64,000 nucleotides of DNA, from assembly GCF_017742215.1 (NCBI RefSeq), contig NZ_JAGHKP010000001.1:1488001-1552000 (forward strand), written 5' to 3'. This DNA is from Chitinophaga chungangae. GTDB taxonomy: Bacteria > Bacteroidota > Bacteroidia > Chitinophagales > Chitinophagaceae. The notes beneath the pieces are model-generated. The model was not told the DNA's origin, made no database searches, and was given only the letters and a program-made list of their open reading frames with translations. The first letter of the stretch is position 1, and every line of letters starts with the position of its first letter. Both the position numbers and the translations under genes were made by a program. Below are positions 16,684 to 24,108 of the stretch, in pieces.

Positions 16684-16725
16684 GGTAAAAATGAATACGC
16701 CTTTTTTACCCTGATTCGGTAAAAA
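16684..16725 (+). promoter_or_regulatory. CGGTAAAAA repeats upstream of an AraC gene (operator candidate)
   Basis: GGTAAAAA occurs at 16684-16691 and 16718-16725 in direct orientation, each preceded by C. TTTTTACC (16703-16710) forms an inverted partner to the second copy. The sites lie just upstream of the promoter-like boxes at 16751-16781, as expected for AraC-type autoregulation. Confidence 0.4.
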
Positions 16726-16750
16726 GTACCACAAAACCCCTGAACAGTCA

Positions 16751-16781
16751 TTGGCGGCGCCGCGCTTCCGGCGTACCTTTA
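16751..16781 (+). promoter_or_regulatory. Promoter candidate (TTG-N20-TACCTTTA)
   Basis: TTG (16751-16753) is spaced 20 nt from TACCTTTA (16774-16781), close to the Bacteroidota -33/-7 pattern. The -7 box ends only 7 nt before the AraC ATG at 16789, implying a very short leader. Confidence 0.45.
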
Positions 16782-16788
16782 CATTGTC

Positions 16789-17658
16789 ATGAAACAGACC
16801 ATCCCGGTATATGATATTTGCACCATCAGCGCGGGCCATCAGCACCAGGACCTGCTGGCGGAACGGCTGGCCGGTTACCTCCGGAAAAACTACCAGCGGG
16901 TGCATCAGCAGCATGGGCACGACTTTTACCACCTGGTGCTTTTCACCAAAGGCAACGGCGCCCATACGCTGGATTTCACCAGATTCGCCGTGCATCCCTG
17001 GCAGATCTATTTCATGATGCCCGGGCAGGTGCACAGCTGGCATTTCGGGGAAGGAACGGACGGTTATGTGATCCACTTTTCCGCTTCGTTTTTCCATACT
17101 TTCCTCATGCAGCACCAATATCTCGAACATTTCCCCTTCTTCAGCGGCAACAGCAAAGAGCAGGTACTCAACCTCCCGGCGAACGGGCGGGAAGAAATAA
17201 GAAATGTTTTCGAGCAGATACTCGATGAAGCCGCCGGCCCCAACGAACCGGATATGGTACGCGTGCTGCTGCTGCAATTGTTCCTGCTGGTGAACCGCAT
17301 GACGGTGAAAAGTCCGCCGAAAGCCGTACCGCAGCAAAAACAGCTCGTGCTGCGCAATTTCAGGCAGCTGATCAACAAACATTACCGCCGCATCCGCCTG
17401 CCGAAGGAATATGCGGAACTGCTGTACATCACGCCCAATCACCTGAACGCGCTCTGCCAGGACCTCCTGGGCAAAACCGCCGGCGAGCTTATCCGGGAAC
17501 GCGTGCTGCTGGAAGCAAAACGCATGCTCACCAACGAAGACCTCAGCGTGACGCAGATCGCTTCCGACCTTAACTTCGAAGACAATTCCTACTTCTCGCG
17601 CTTCTTTAAAAAATATGAAGGAACAAGCCCTGAAGAATTTAGAAACAGTTTAATCTGA
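16789..17658 (+). CDS. AraC-family regulator with cupin domain
   Basis: A 289-residue regulator. The N-terminal cupin (~20-140) shows H-x-H-D-F-Y-H-L-V-L and Q-I-Y-F-M-M-P-G-Q-V-H-S-W, typical of AraC-binding domains. The C-terminal HTH pair includes KEYAELLYITPNHLNALCQ and IASDLNFEDNSYFSRFFKK, ending GTSPEEFRNSL. It lies 5 nt before the DUF983 gene, probably on the same transcript. The promoter boxes and CGGTAAAAA repeats upstream suggest autoregulation. Targets outside the window are possible. Confidence 0.87.
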   Translation: MKQTIPVYDICTISAGHQHQDLLAERLAGYLRKNYQRVHQQHGHDFYHLVLFTKGNGAHTLDFTRFAVHPWQIYFMMPGQVHSWHFGEGTDGYVIHFSASFFHTFLMQHQYLEHFPFFSGNSKEQVLNLPANGREEIRNVFEQILDEAAGPNEPDMVRVLLLQLFLLVNRMTVKSPPKAVPQQKQLVLRNFRQLINKHYRRIRLPKEYAELLYITPNHLNALCQDLLGKTAGELIRERVLLEAKRMLTNEDLSVTQIASDLNFEDNSYFSRFFKKYEGTSPEEFRNSLI

Positions 17659-17663
17659 ATACC

Positions 17664-18092
17664 ATGTGTGCCGAAAGAACAGAACACAAACCGAACCTTT
17701 TGCTGAGCGTATTGGGTAACAAATGCCCCCGTTGCAGAAAAGGCCGGTTGTTCGAAACCGCCCATCCCTACCATCTTTCCCGCTTTATGCGTATGAACAG
17801 ACGCTGCCCGGAATGCGGCCAGCTTACCGAGCCTGAAACGGGTTTTTATTTCGGTACGGGGTATGTAAGTTATGCCCTCGCGATAGCCGCCAGCGTGGCT
17901 ACGTTCGTGGCGTGGTGGGTATTGCTGGGTTTTTCTTTGGAAGACAACAGCGTTTTCTGGTGGCTGGGTGTGAACGGGTTTGTGCTTGTAATGATACAAC
18001 CTTTGCTGATGCGGCTTTCGCGAAGCATCTGGCTTGCCTTTTTCGTGTATTACGATAAAAATTGGCGCGCCCGGAAACTGTTGGAAGCGTAA
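17664..18092 (+). CDS. DUF983 zinc-ribbon membrane protein
   Basis: A 142-residue protein. An N-terminal zinc ribbon has two Cys pairs (NKCPRCRKGRLF and NRRCPECG), followed by GFYFGTGYVSYAL and two transmembrane helices (~75-95 and ~103-122). This matches DUF983, a family found near cytochrome oxidase genes in some bacteria and of unknown function. It follows the AraC gene by 5 nt. Its 3' end is only 5 nt from the convergent PAS gene. Confidence 0.85.
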   Translation: MCAERTEHKPNLLLSVLGNKCPRCRKGRLFETAHPYHLSRFMRMNRRCPECGQLTEPETGFYFGTGYVSYALAIAASVATFVAWWVLLGFSLEDNSVFWWLGVNGFVLVMIQPLLMRLSRSIWLAFFVYYDKNWRARKLLEA

Positions 18093-18097
18093 CTGGT

Positions 18098-19651
18098 TTA
18101 TTGTTCCACTTCCTTGAAAATGTGGTTGCATTTGTCCGCCACATCGTGTATGATCTCGTCCATTTCCTTCGCGATCTTTTCTATGTAAGCCAGCAGCGGC
18201 AGGTTGTCCTGATGACCGAGGTTTTCCTTGTCCAGCGCCGCTACCACGCCGAGCATGGACGCTACGGGCCGGCGCAGGCTGTGGGAGCCCATGTGCGCCA
18301 CTTTTTTCAGCTCTTCCACGTACGTCTTTTTATCGTCAATGTCTTCTATCGCGCCGATCATGCGGTAGGGTTTGCCTTCCTGGTTGTAAAGCACGTACCC
18401 GCGGTCGTACACATACCGGTATTCCCCGTCCGCGCAGCGGAAGCGGTATTCCACCGCCCATTTTTTGCCGTGCCGCGAGATCGTTTCTTCGAGGCTCTTT
18501 ACGGCGGCCTCTTCATCGTCAGGATGCACGTGTTGCCGCCACCATCCGGCTTCTGTGCTGCCCGCGGGATGGCCGAAGAGCGTGTTCATATTTTCGTTCC
18601 AGAGCACGTTGTCGGTACGGAGGTCCCAGTCCCAGATAACGTTATGCGTGGCGAGGTTCACGATATTGTACCGTTCCAGCGCGCGTTGCAGGTGCAGTTC
18701 CTGGTTTTTTCTTTCGGAGATGTCGCGGGCGAAACAGGCCACGCCAACGATCTTCCCGTCGTCGTTCACGATGGGGTTGAAGGTGATCTCTGCCGTGGAA
18801 AGCCCGATGTTGGCCATTTCGCGGGCTTCCTCGATGGTTTGTTTTTCGCCGCCAAGGCTTTTCCGGTAATACCCTTCCCATCTTTTTAATTCGCCTTCGT
18901 CATCAGACAATATGGGTTTCGAGCCGAGGGAAATGTTTATGCCGGTAAAATGGAGAATGGTGTCCTGGTAGGCTTTGTTGAACGCGGTGAAACGCAGCTC
19001 TTCGTCTACCGCCCATATGAGGTCCCCCGTACTGTTGATCATGGAATTCAGCAGCACTTCGTTGCGGGAAAGGGCTTCGTAGGCTTCGTGTTTTTCGGTA
19101 ACGTCCCACACGCTTACGATCTCGACATCGCGGCCTTTGTAAACGGTGCAGAAAGTGTTCACGTCTACATACATCAGCGCGCCGTTTTTTTTAAGATGTT
19201 TCCAGGTACCGTAATCGTGGAAACCGGGGTGAACGGTTTTGTGGGATTCGAGCAAACGGCTTACTTCTTCCGGCGGGCGTATCTGCAGGATGGTCATTTT
19301 CAGGAATTCTTCCAGCGAATAGCCGTAAAGGTCCAGCGCCGCGTCGTTCACATCCACAAAACGCAGGGTTTCCCGGTCGTAGACCCACATGGGTTGCGGG
19401 CTTTGACGGAAGATGCGGATGTAGGCGGTTTCGGACGAAAGCAACGAACGTTTGTATTTTTTCAGCAGCAGGTACAGCAGGCCGGAAGAGATCAGCACAA
19501 AAAGAACGCCTTTGGTGTAATTCCCTTTCCAGAGCAGGCTGGGCGTGTTCTCGGAGAGCCACCGGAGGAGCGAATCGGTGGTTAAGACCCAGGTAACGCC
19601 GAACAGTAAAAAAATAAAAACCGTCCTCGCAGGAGACAGTAGGTTGATCAT
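18098..19651 (-). CDS. Membrane PAS sensor with histidine phosphoacceptor helix but no ATPase domain
   Basis: A 517-residue protein: two N-terminal transmembrane helices (~8-26 and ~46-63), then three PAS domains (~78-190, ~200-318 and ~325-440; the last is a PAS_3 type with WWRQHVHPDDEE and a PAC segment). The C-terminal ~70 residues start with the dimerisation/phosphoacceptor motif AHMGSHSLRRPVASMLGVV (His457), as in Bacteroidota histidine kinases. The protein stops after the second DHp helix; no N, G1 or G2 boxes follow and the DNA downstream is the convergent DUF983 gene. It may be a phosphotransfer or scaffold protein, or a kinase that has lost its ATPase (inference). No response regulator is adjacent. 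Confidence 0.8.
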   Translation of the reverse strand: MINLLSPARTVFIFLLFGVTWVLTTDSLLRWLSENTPSLLWKGNYTKGVLFVLISSGLLYLLLKKYKRSLLSSETAYIRIFRQSPQPMWVYDRETLRFVDVNDAALDLYGYSLEEFLKMTILQIRPPEEVSRLLESHKTVHPGFHDYGTWKHLKKNGALMYVDVNTFCTVYKGRDVEIVSVWDVTEKHEAYEALSRNEVLLNSMINSTGDLIWAVDEELRFTAFNKAYQDTILHFTGINISLGSKPILSDDEGELKRWEGYYRKSLGGEKQTIEEAREMANIGLSTAEITFNPIVNDDGKIVGVACFARDISERKNQELHLQRALERYNIVNLATHNVIWDWDLRTDNVLWNENMNTLFGHPAGSTEAGWWRQHVHPDDEEAAVKSLEETISRHGKKWAVEYRFRCADGEYRYVYDRGYVLYNQEGKPYRMIGAIEDIDDKKTYVEELKKVAHMGSHSLRRPVASMLGVVAALDKENLGHQDNLPLLAYIEKIAKEMDEIIHDVADKCNHIFKEVEQ

Positions 19652-19714
19652 AAGTTAACTTAATTTCAGTGACAGGTGCCGGTACCTCCAATATAACGAA
19701 ATTTCGGGAGGGCA

Positions 19715-19745
19715 TTGCATTTCCCGGCGGAGAATCGTATCTTTT
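19715..19745 (+). promoter_or_regulatory. Promoter candidate (TTG-N20-TATCTTTT)
   Basis: TTG (19715-19717) and TATCTTTT (19738-19745) are spaced 20 nt apart. They would give a start near 19750 and a leader of about 20 nt for the Gfo/Idh gene at 19769. Confidence 0.5.
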
Positions 19746-19768
19746 ATTTTCTTCCTAAAACCCTTTTT

Positions 19769-20863
19769 ATGACACATACCCGCCGCAGTTTCCTGCAATA
19801 TTCCGCCTTGCTGGGCGCATCAGCATTCTCCTCGCCGCTGGCCGGGCTGGCCATGCCTTCTGACGGTAAAAAACTGGGCGTGGCGCTCGTGGGCCTGGGC
19901 GGTTACGCCACCAACCAGCTGGCGCCCGCGCTGATGCTGACCCGCAACATCGAGCTGCGTGGCATCGTGACCGGCACGCCGTCCAAAATTCCCGTCTGGA
20001 AAGAGAAATACAAGATCCAGGATAAAAACGTCTATAACTACGAAACGTTCGACCGTATCGCGGACAATAAGGACATCGACGTGGTGTACGTGGTGCTGCC
20101 CAATTCCATGCATGCGGAATACACCATCCGCGCGGCAAAGGCGGGCAAACACGTGATCTGCGAAAAACCCATGGCCGTGAGCGTGAAAGAAGGGCAGGCG
20201 ATGATAGACGCGTGCAAACAGGCCGGTAAACAGCTCGCGATCGGGTACCGGCTGCATTACGACCCGTTCCATCTCGAAATGATGCGCCTCACCCGCGAAA
20301 AAACGTTCGGGGCGGTAAAACTGGTGGAAGCCAGCGACGGTTTCCGGGCGGGCGACCCGAACCAGTGGAGGCTGAAACACGCGCTATCCGGCGGCGGCCC
20401 GCTGATGGACGTAGGTATTTATGCTATCCAGGGCGCCAGATACACGGTAGGGGAAGAACCACTGGCGGTTACCGCGCAGGAGTTCCCGAAAACGATGCCG
20501 GAGAAGTTTAAAGACGTGGAAGAATCGCTTTCCTGGCAGCTGTATTTTCCCAGCGGCGCCATTGCGCATTCCTTTTCCACGTATGCCGCGGGCGTAAACC
20601 GCCTGTATGCCGCCGCCGAAAAAGGCTGGTACGAAGTGAACAATGCATTCGGTTATAGCGGACAGGTAGGGCGCACCAGCAAAGGCCCGATGGAAATACA
20701 GCACATCAACCAGCAGGCCGCACATATGGACGGCGTGGCGTTATCCATTATCAACAATACGCCCAACATCGTACCGGGAGAAGAAGGGCTGCGCGATATG
20801 AAAGTGATCGAAGCGATCTACGCTTCCATTGCGGCGGGCGGTAAAAAGATCCAGATCAGTTAA
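19769..20863 (+). CDS. Exported Gfo/Idh/MocA oxidoreductase (glucose-fructose oxidoreductase-like)
   Basis: A 364-residue protein with a Tat-like leader (THTRRSFLQYSALLGASAFSS), then a Rossmann fold (VALVGLGGYATNQLAPAL) and the catalytic loop HVICEKPMAVSVKEG, where Glu-Lys-Pro is intact. The substrate-side motif GYRLHYDPFH and GGGPLMDVGIYAIQGARY match the glucose-fructose oxidoreductase subgroup, which is exported folded with its NADP bound. I chose the ATG at 19769, which places the twin arginines at residues 5-6. Likely role: periplasmic oxidation and reduction of sugars. The 3' end overlaps the convergent gene by 8 nt. Confidence 0.86.
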   Translation: MTHTRRSFLQYSALLGASAFSSPLAGLAMPSDGKKLGVALVGLGGYATNQLAPALMLTRNIELRGIVTGTPSKIPVWKEKYKIQDKNVYNYETFDRIADNKDIDVVYVVLPNSMHAEYTIRAAKAGKHVICEKPMAVSVKEGQAMIDACKQAGKQLAIGYRLHYDPFHLEMMRLTREKTFGAVKLVEASDGFRAGDPNQWRLKHALSGGGPLMDVGIYAIQGARYTVGEEPLAVTAQEFPKTMPEKFKDVEESLSWQLYFPSGAIAHSFSTYAAGVNRLYAAAEKGWYEVNNAFGYSGQVGRTSKGPMEIQHINQQAAHMDGVALSIINNTPNIVPGEEGLRDMKVIEAIYASIAAGGKKIQIS

Positions 20864-21509
20864 GGGTGTGGTCCAGTTCGAGAACGGCGTTAAAGAGGAA
20901 CTCGCCGCGGTCGGCGGTGAAGGCTTTTACTTTTACGGCAGTTTGGTAATTGAGTGAGGTGAACAGTTCGTCCGGCTGAAGGGAACGCAGTTCCAGCAGG
21001 GAGTTTGGCTGGTTGTCGTGCAGTTTGACTTTGATGGGCCAGATATTGAGCTCGGATACGATGATGCCATGCAATTGAAGGTTGTTTTCCTGCACGCGCA
21101 GGAGAACATGGCGGCCTTTGAGATAATCGGTAACAGCAATAGGTTTGCGGTAGGGAAGTTTGTATACGATCAGGGAAATGATAAATCCCAGCCACAATAA
21201 CAGGAATCCCCACCACTCAAAGGTCCGGGGAGAAATGAAGTTCATGCCGAAAAAAAAGATGGAAATTATTCCCCAGCAGCCCAGCCAAAGTTTTTTGCGG
21301 AGTACCGGGCTGTTTCTTTTGTATTGGAAACGCGCGATCAGCCAAAAACCAATGGCAAAAGGGAGCGTGTTTAGCAGTATGATGGCCATCGAAGCCGAAA
21401 CGTCGCCCGGTGAAAACCAGTATTCCATCAATGCGGTATAGATAACGGCCGGCAAAGCGCTGATGACAGTCGTAAGCCAAACCTTCAAAGTGTACAGGAA
21501 TAATTTCAT
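20856..21509 (-). CDS. Hypothetical four-helix membrane protein
   Basis: A 217-residue protein with hydrophobic helices at ~5-28, ~38-58, ~74-92 and ~98-116, then a soluble C-terminal ~95 residues rich in beta-type sequence (VLLRVQENNLQLHGIIVSELNI, ELRSLQPDELFTSLNYQTAVKVKAFT). I do not recognise a family. It overlaps the end of the exported Gfo/Idh gene tail to tail by 8 nt, and its start is divergent from the amidase gene. Confidence 0.6.
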   Translation of the reverse strand: MKLFLYTLKVWLTTVISALPAVIYTALMEYWFSPGDVSASMAIILLNTLPFAIGFWLIARFQYKRNSPVLRKKLWLGCWGIISIFFFGMNFISPRTFEWWGFLLLWLGFIISLIVYKLPYRKPIAVTDYLKGRHVLLRVQENNLQLHGIIVSELNIWPIKVKLHDNQPNSLLELRSLQPDELFTSLNYQTAVKVKAFTADRGEFLFNAVLELDHTLN

Positions 21510-21574
21510 GATGCATCAAATAAATAAAGAATAAACCGTCTTTCCAATACCTGAAACGCAGTAATTTCCTACGG

Positions 21575-21605
21575 TTGTTTCCACACCGGCTTTTTTGTAG
21601 ATTTA
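21575..21605 (+). promoter_or_regulatory. Promoter candidate (TTG-N20-TAGATTTA) abutting the amidase ATG
   Basis: TTG (21575-21577) and TAGATTTA (21598-21605) are spaced 20 nt apart. The -7 box ends 3 nt before the amidase ATG at 21609, which would make the mRNA leaderless. Confidence 0.45.
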
Positions 21606-21608
21606 GGG

Positions 21609-22430
21609 ATGCTGAAAAGACTGACCCTCCTGGCTACGGTTGTTTCGCTCGCCGCCTGCGCGCCGAACCCGTACAAAGCCACCAATAAGGTTTACCGCCA
21701 CCAGAGCAGACACTGGGCGGGCGTTTTAAGAGAGCAGCCGGGCAACGTGCCCGTAGCGGCGGTAACATCGCCCGAATGGGTGGGCACCACCAATTTTAAT
21801 CTCCGCAAGCCCAATTACGTCATCATTCACCATACGGCGCAAAATTCCTGCGAACAAACGCTGAAGACCTTCACGCTGGAACGCACGCAGGTGAGCGCGC
21901 ATTACGTGATCTGCCGCAACGGCACGGTGCATCACATGCTCAACGATTACCTGCGGGCCTGGCACGGCGGGGTGGCCAAATGGGGCAGCATGACGGACAT
22001 CAATTCCTCGTCCATCGGCATCGAGCTGGACAACAACGGCAGCGAGCCGTTCGATTCCGCGCAGATCAACAGCCTGATGGTAGTGCTGGACACGCTGAAA
22101 CGTCGGTACAATATTCCCGCCGCGAATTTTATCGGGCATGGAGACATTGCGCCGAAAAGAAAGGTGGACCCCAGCGTGCTGTTTCCCTGGGACAGGCTGG
22201 CGGCGCGGGGTTTCGGCCTGTGGTACGGCGATACAACGGCCATCAGCGTGCCGGAGCATTTTAATACGCTGCAGGGGCTCCGGCTGGTGGGGTATGATAT
22301 GAAAGACACGACCGCGGCGATCCAGGCGTTCAAACGCCACTTCATTCCCGGCGATTCGATGACGGCGCCCGGTGAAATGAACGATGCGGCCAAAAAGATC
22401 CTGATCGGGGTGATGGAGCAGGCGCAGTAG
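21609..22430 (+). CDS. N-acetylmuramoyl-L-alanine amidase (Amidase_2) lipoprotein
   Basis: A 273-residue lipoprotein (signal peptide MLKRLTLLATVVSLAAC, lipobox LAAC). The amidase_2/PGRP fold is clear: the zinc ligand in YVIIHHTAQNSC, the mid segment RAWHGGVAKWGSMTDINSSSIGIELDN, and the second His with the Asp in GHGDIAPKRKVDPSVLFPW. It cleaves the amide between MurNAc and L-Ala in peptidoglycan (AmiD-like), acting at the inner face of the outer membrane. The single gene ends at a strong bidirectional terminator. Confidence 0.93.
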   Translation: MLKRLTLLATVVSLAACAPNPYKATNKVYRHQSRHWAGVLREQPGNVPVAAVTSPEWVGTTNFNLRKPNYVIIHHTAQNSCEQTLKTFTLERTQVSAHYVICRNGTVHHMLNDYLRAWHGGVAKWGSMTDINSSSIGIELDNNGSEPFDSAQINSLMVVLDTLKRRYNIPAANFIGHGDIAPKRKVDPSVLFPWDRLAARGFGLWYGDTTAISVPEHFNTLQGLRLVGYDMKDTTAAIQAFKRHFIPGDSMTAPGEMNDAAKKILIGVMEQAQ

Positions 22431-22445
22431 GGGAAACGATATTGC

Positions 22446-22488
22446 AAAAAAAAAATAAGCGGAAAGAGAACTTTCCGCTTTCATTTTT
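22446..22488. terminator. Bidirectional terminator between amidase and SusD genes
   Basis: A perfect 10-bp stem AAGCGGAAAG/CTTTCCGCTT (22457-22466 with 22471-22480) around AGAA. An A-run of 10-11 on the left serves the minus strand as a T-run; a T-rich tract on the right serves the plus strand. Confidence 0.9.
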
Positions 22489-22508
22489 CCACGTTACTCA
22501 ATTCTAAA

Positions 22509-24095
22509 TTAATAGAACGGATTTTGTTCAAGATTAGGATTGAGATCTCTCTCTCCCGTGGGAATCGGCCACCAGTAGTCGCGTGTGGCGTCGAACGAGC
22601 GGGTTGCCTGCCGTTCCCTCTTGTAATTATATATGTCGGTGTTCATCACCGTTTCAGCTGTCTTCCAGCGGCGGATGTCGTTGTAATACAGCCCTTCGCC
22701 CGCGAGCTCGATCCTTCTTTCGAGGCGGATCACGTCGCGCATTTGCGCCTGTGAAAGACCGGGGGTAATGAAGGGCATTTTAACGCGGCTGCGGATGGAA
22801 TCCAGCGCGGCGTAAACGGTATTGTCCGGGCCGGTGGCTTCATTTTGCGCTTCGGCGTACATCAGCAGCACGTCTGCATACCGCAGCACGATGAAGTTGG
22901 TTTCGGACTGGCCGCCAACGAGGGATTCCTTGTCTTTAGGCGCCGCCGCGGTGTCGTAGATGCTGAATTTTTTCATGCCATAACCGGTAAATGAAAAACG
23001 GTTATTGGCCACCACTTTGCCCATGTATTTGTCGCCGGGGAAAGTTAAAGTAGCATACATGCGGGGGTCGCGGTCTTTCCACATATTGGCTTCGCTGTAA
23101 CCGGAGCCGGGCGCGGTGCGGGGCAGGCCGTTCTTCATCAGGTAGGCGTCTACCAGGTCCTGCAAAGGCGCATTGGTGTTGTATTGACGGCAAATGAGGT
23201 CGAAGGAGTTGCCCTGCAGCGGGAAAATGTATTGTACATCGAAGATCACTTCGGCATTGTTCTCGAACTGCGGGAGGAACATTTTGCGGTAATTCGTGTC
23301 GAGCTTGTAACCAAAAGAATTGGCGCTGGTGATCACTGCTTTGGCTGCATCTGCCGCCGCCTGCCATTTGGCCTGGCTGTTCGTACCGCCGGTCATCAGC
23401 GGGCTGGCCTCATACAGCAGTACCCGCGCTTTCAGGGCCATGGCCGCGCCTTTGGAGGCCCGTCCCGGTTCGGTGGCTTTGTTCGGCAGGCTGGTGATGG
23501 CACTTTCAAGGTCAGCCAATACCTGCGCGATCACTTCTTCGCGGGTAGAGCGGGGAACGTCTGAATCGGCTTTCTCGTCGGGCGGGGTGAGGATGAGCGG
23601 TGCGCCGCCGTAATAAGTCGCCAGTGTAAAGTAATATAACGCGCGAAGGAAATAGGCTTCCCCCTTCATCCTTTTTGTATCCGCAGGGTCCATGCCGGGC
23701 ACTTCGTCGATCTTGGCAAGGAGCGTATTGCAACGGCCGATGCCGCCGTAGCTGTCTCCCCAGCGGCCGGTAACAACGCCGCCGGTAGAGGCGTTGTGCT
23801 CGCCCATGGCTATGGAGTTAAAGCTGTAGGAATTGCTGTAGTTCCAGGCGTTGGGCGAAAGTGTTTCGTCCCACAAAGCAGTTGCGTTGTTGGAGCCTTT
23901 ACCGCCATAAAGGCCGTCGTTGCGCAGCACGGAGTAACAGCCTACCAGCCCGGCCGCGGCCGCATCAGGTGAGTTCCAGTAAGTAGATTCCTGGTAGCGG
24001 TCGTTAGGGCTTGTTTCGAGCAGGCTTTTGTTGCAGCTTGCCGTCATCAGCAACAATGCGCTTCCCGCCGCTAATAATATCTTTTGCATATGCAT
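22509..24095 (-). CDS. SusD/RagB-family nutrient-binding lipoprotein
   Basis: A 528-residue outer-membrane surface lipoprotein (lipobox MTASC) with the SusD TPR-like fold. Markers include LLETSPNDRYQESTYWNSPD near the N-terminus, AYFLRALYYFTLATYYGGAPLI, YADVLLMYAEAQNEA, and the closing NPNLEQNPFY. SusD proteins cap the TonB-dependent porin and capture oligosaccharides or other polymers. It is downstream of the susC-like gene with a 13-nt gap. No glycan hydrolase is adjacent, so the substrate cannot be inferred. A start two codons later (24089) is equally possible. Confidence 0.95.
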   Translation of the reverse strand: MHMQKILLAAGSALLLMTASCNKSLLETSPNDRYQESTYWNSPDAAAAGLVGCYSVLRNDGLYGGKGSNNATALWDETLSPNAWNYSNSYSFNSIAMGEHNASTGGVVTGRWGDSYGGIGRCNTLLAKIDEVPGMDPADTKRMKGEAYFLRALYYFTLATYYGGAPLILTPPDEKADSDVPRSTREEVIAQVLADLESAITSLPNKATEPGRASKGAAMALKARVLLYEASPLMTGGTNSQAKWQAAADAAKAVITSANSFGYKLDTNYRKMFLPQFENNAEVIFDVQYIFPLQGNSFDLICRQYNTNAPLQDLVDAYLMKNGLPRTAPGSGYSEANMWKDRDPRMYATLTFPGDKYMGKVVANNRFSFTGYGMKKFSIYDTAAAPKDKESLVGGQSETNFIVLRYADVLLMYAEAQNEATGPDNTVYAALDSIRSRVKMPFITPGLSQAQMRDVIRLERRIELAGEGLYYNDIRRWKTAETVMNTDIYNYKRERQATRSFDATRDYWWPIPTGERDLNPNLEQNPFY

Positions 24096-24108
24096 GAGTT
24101 AAGTAGAA

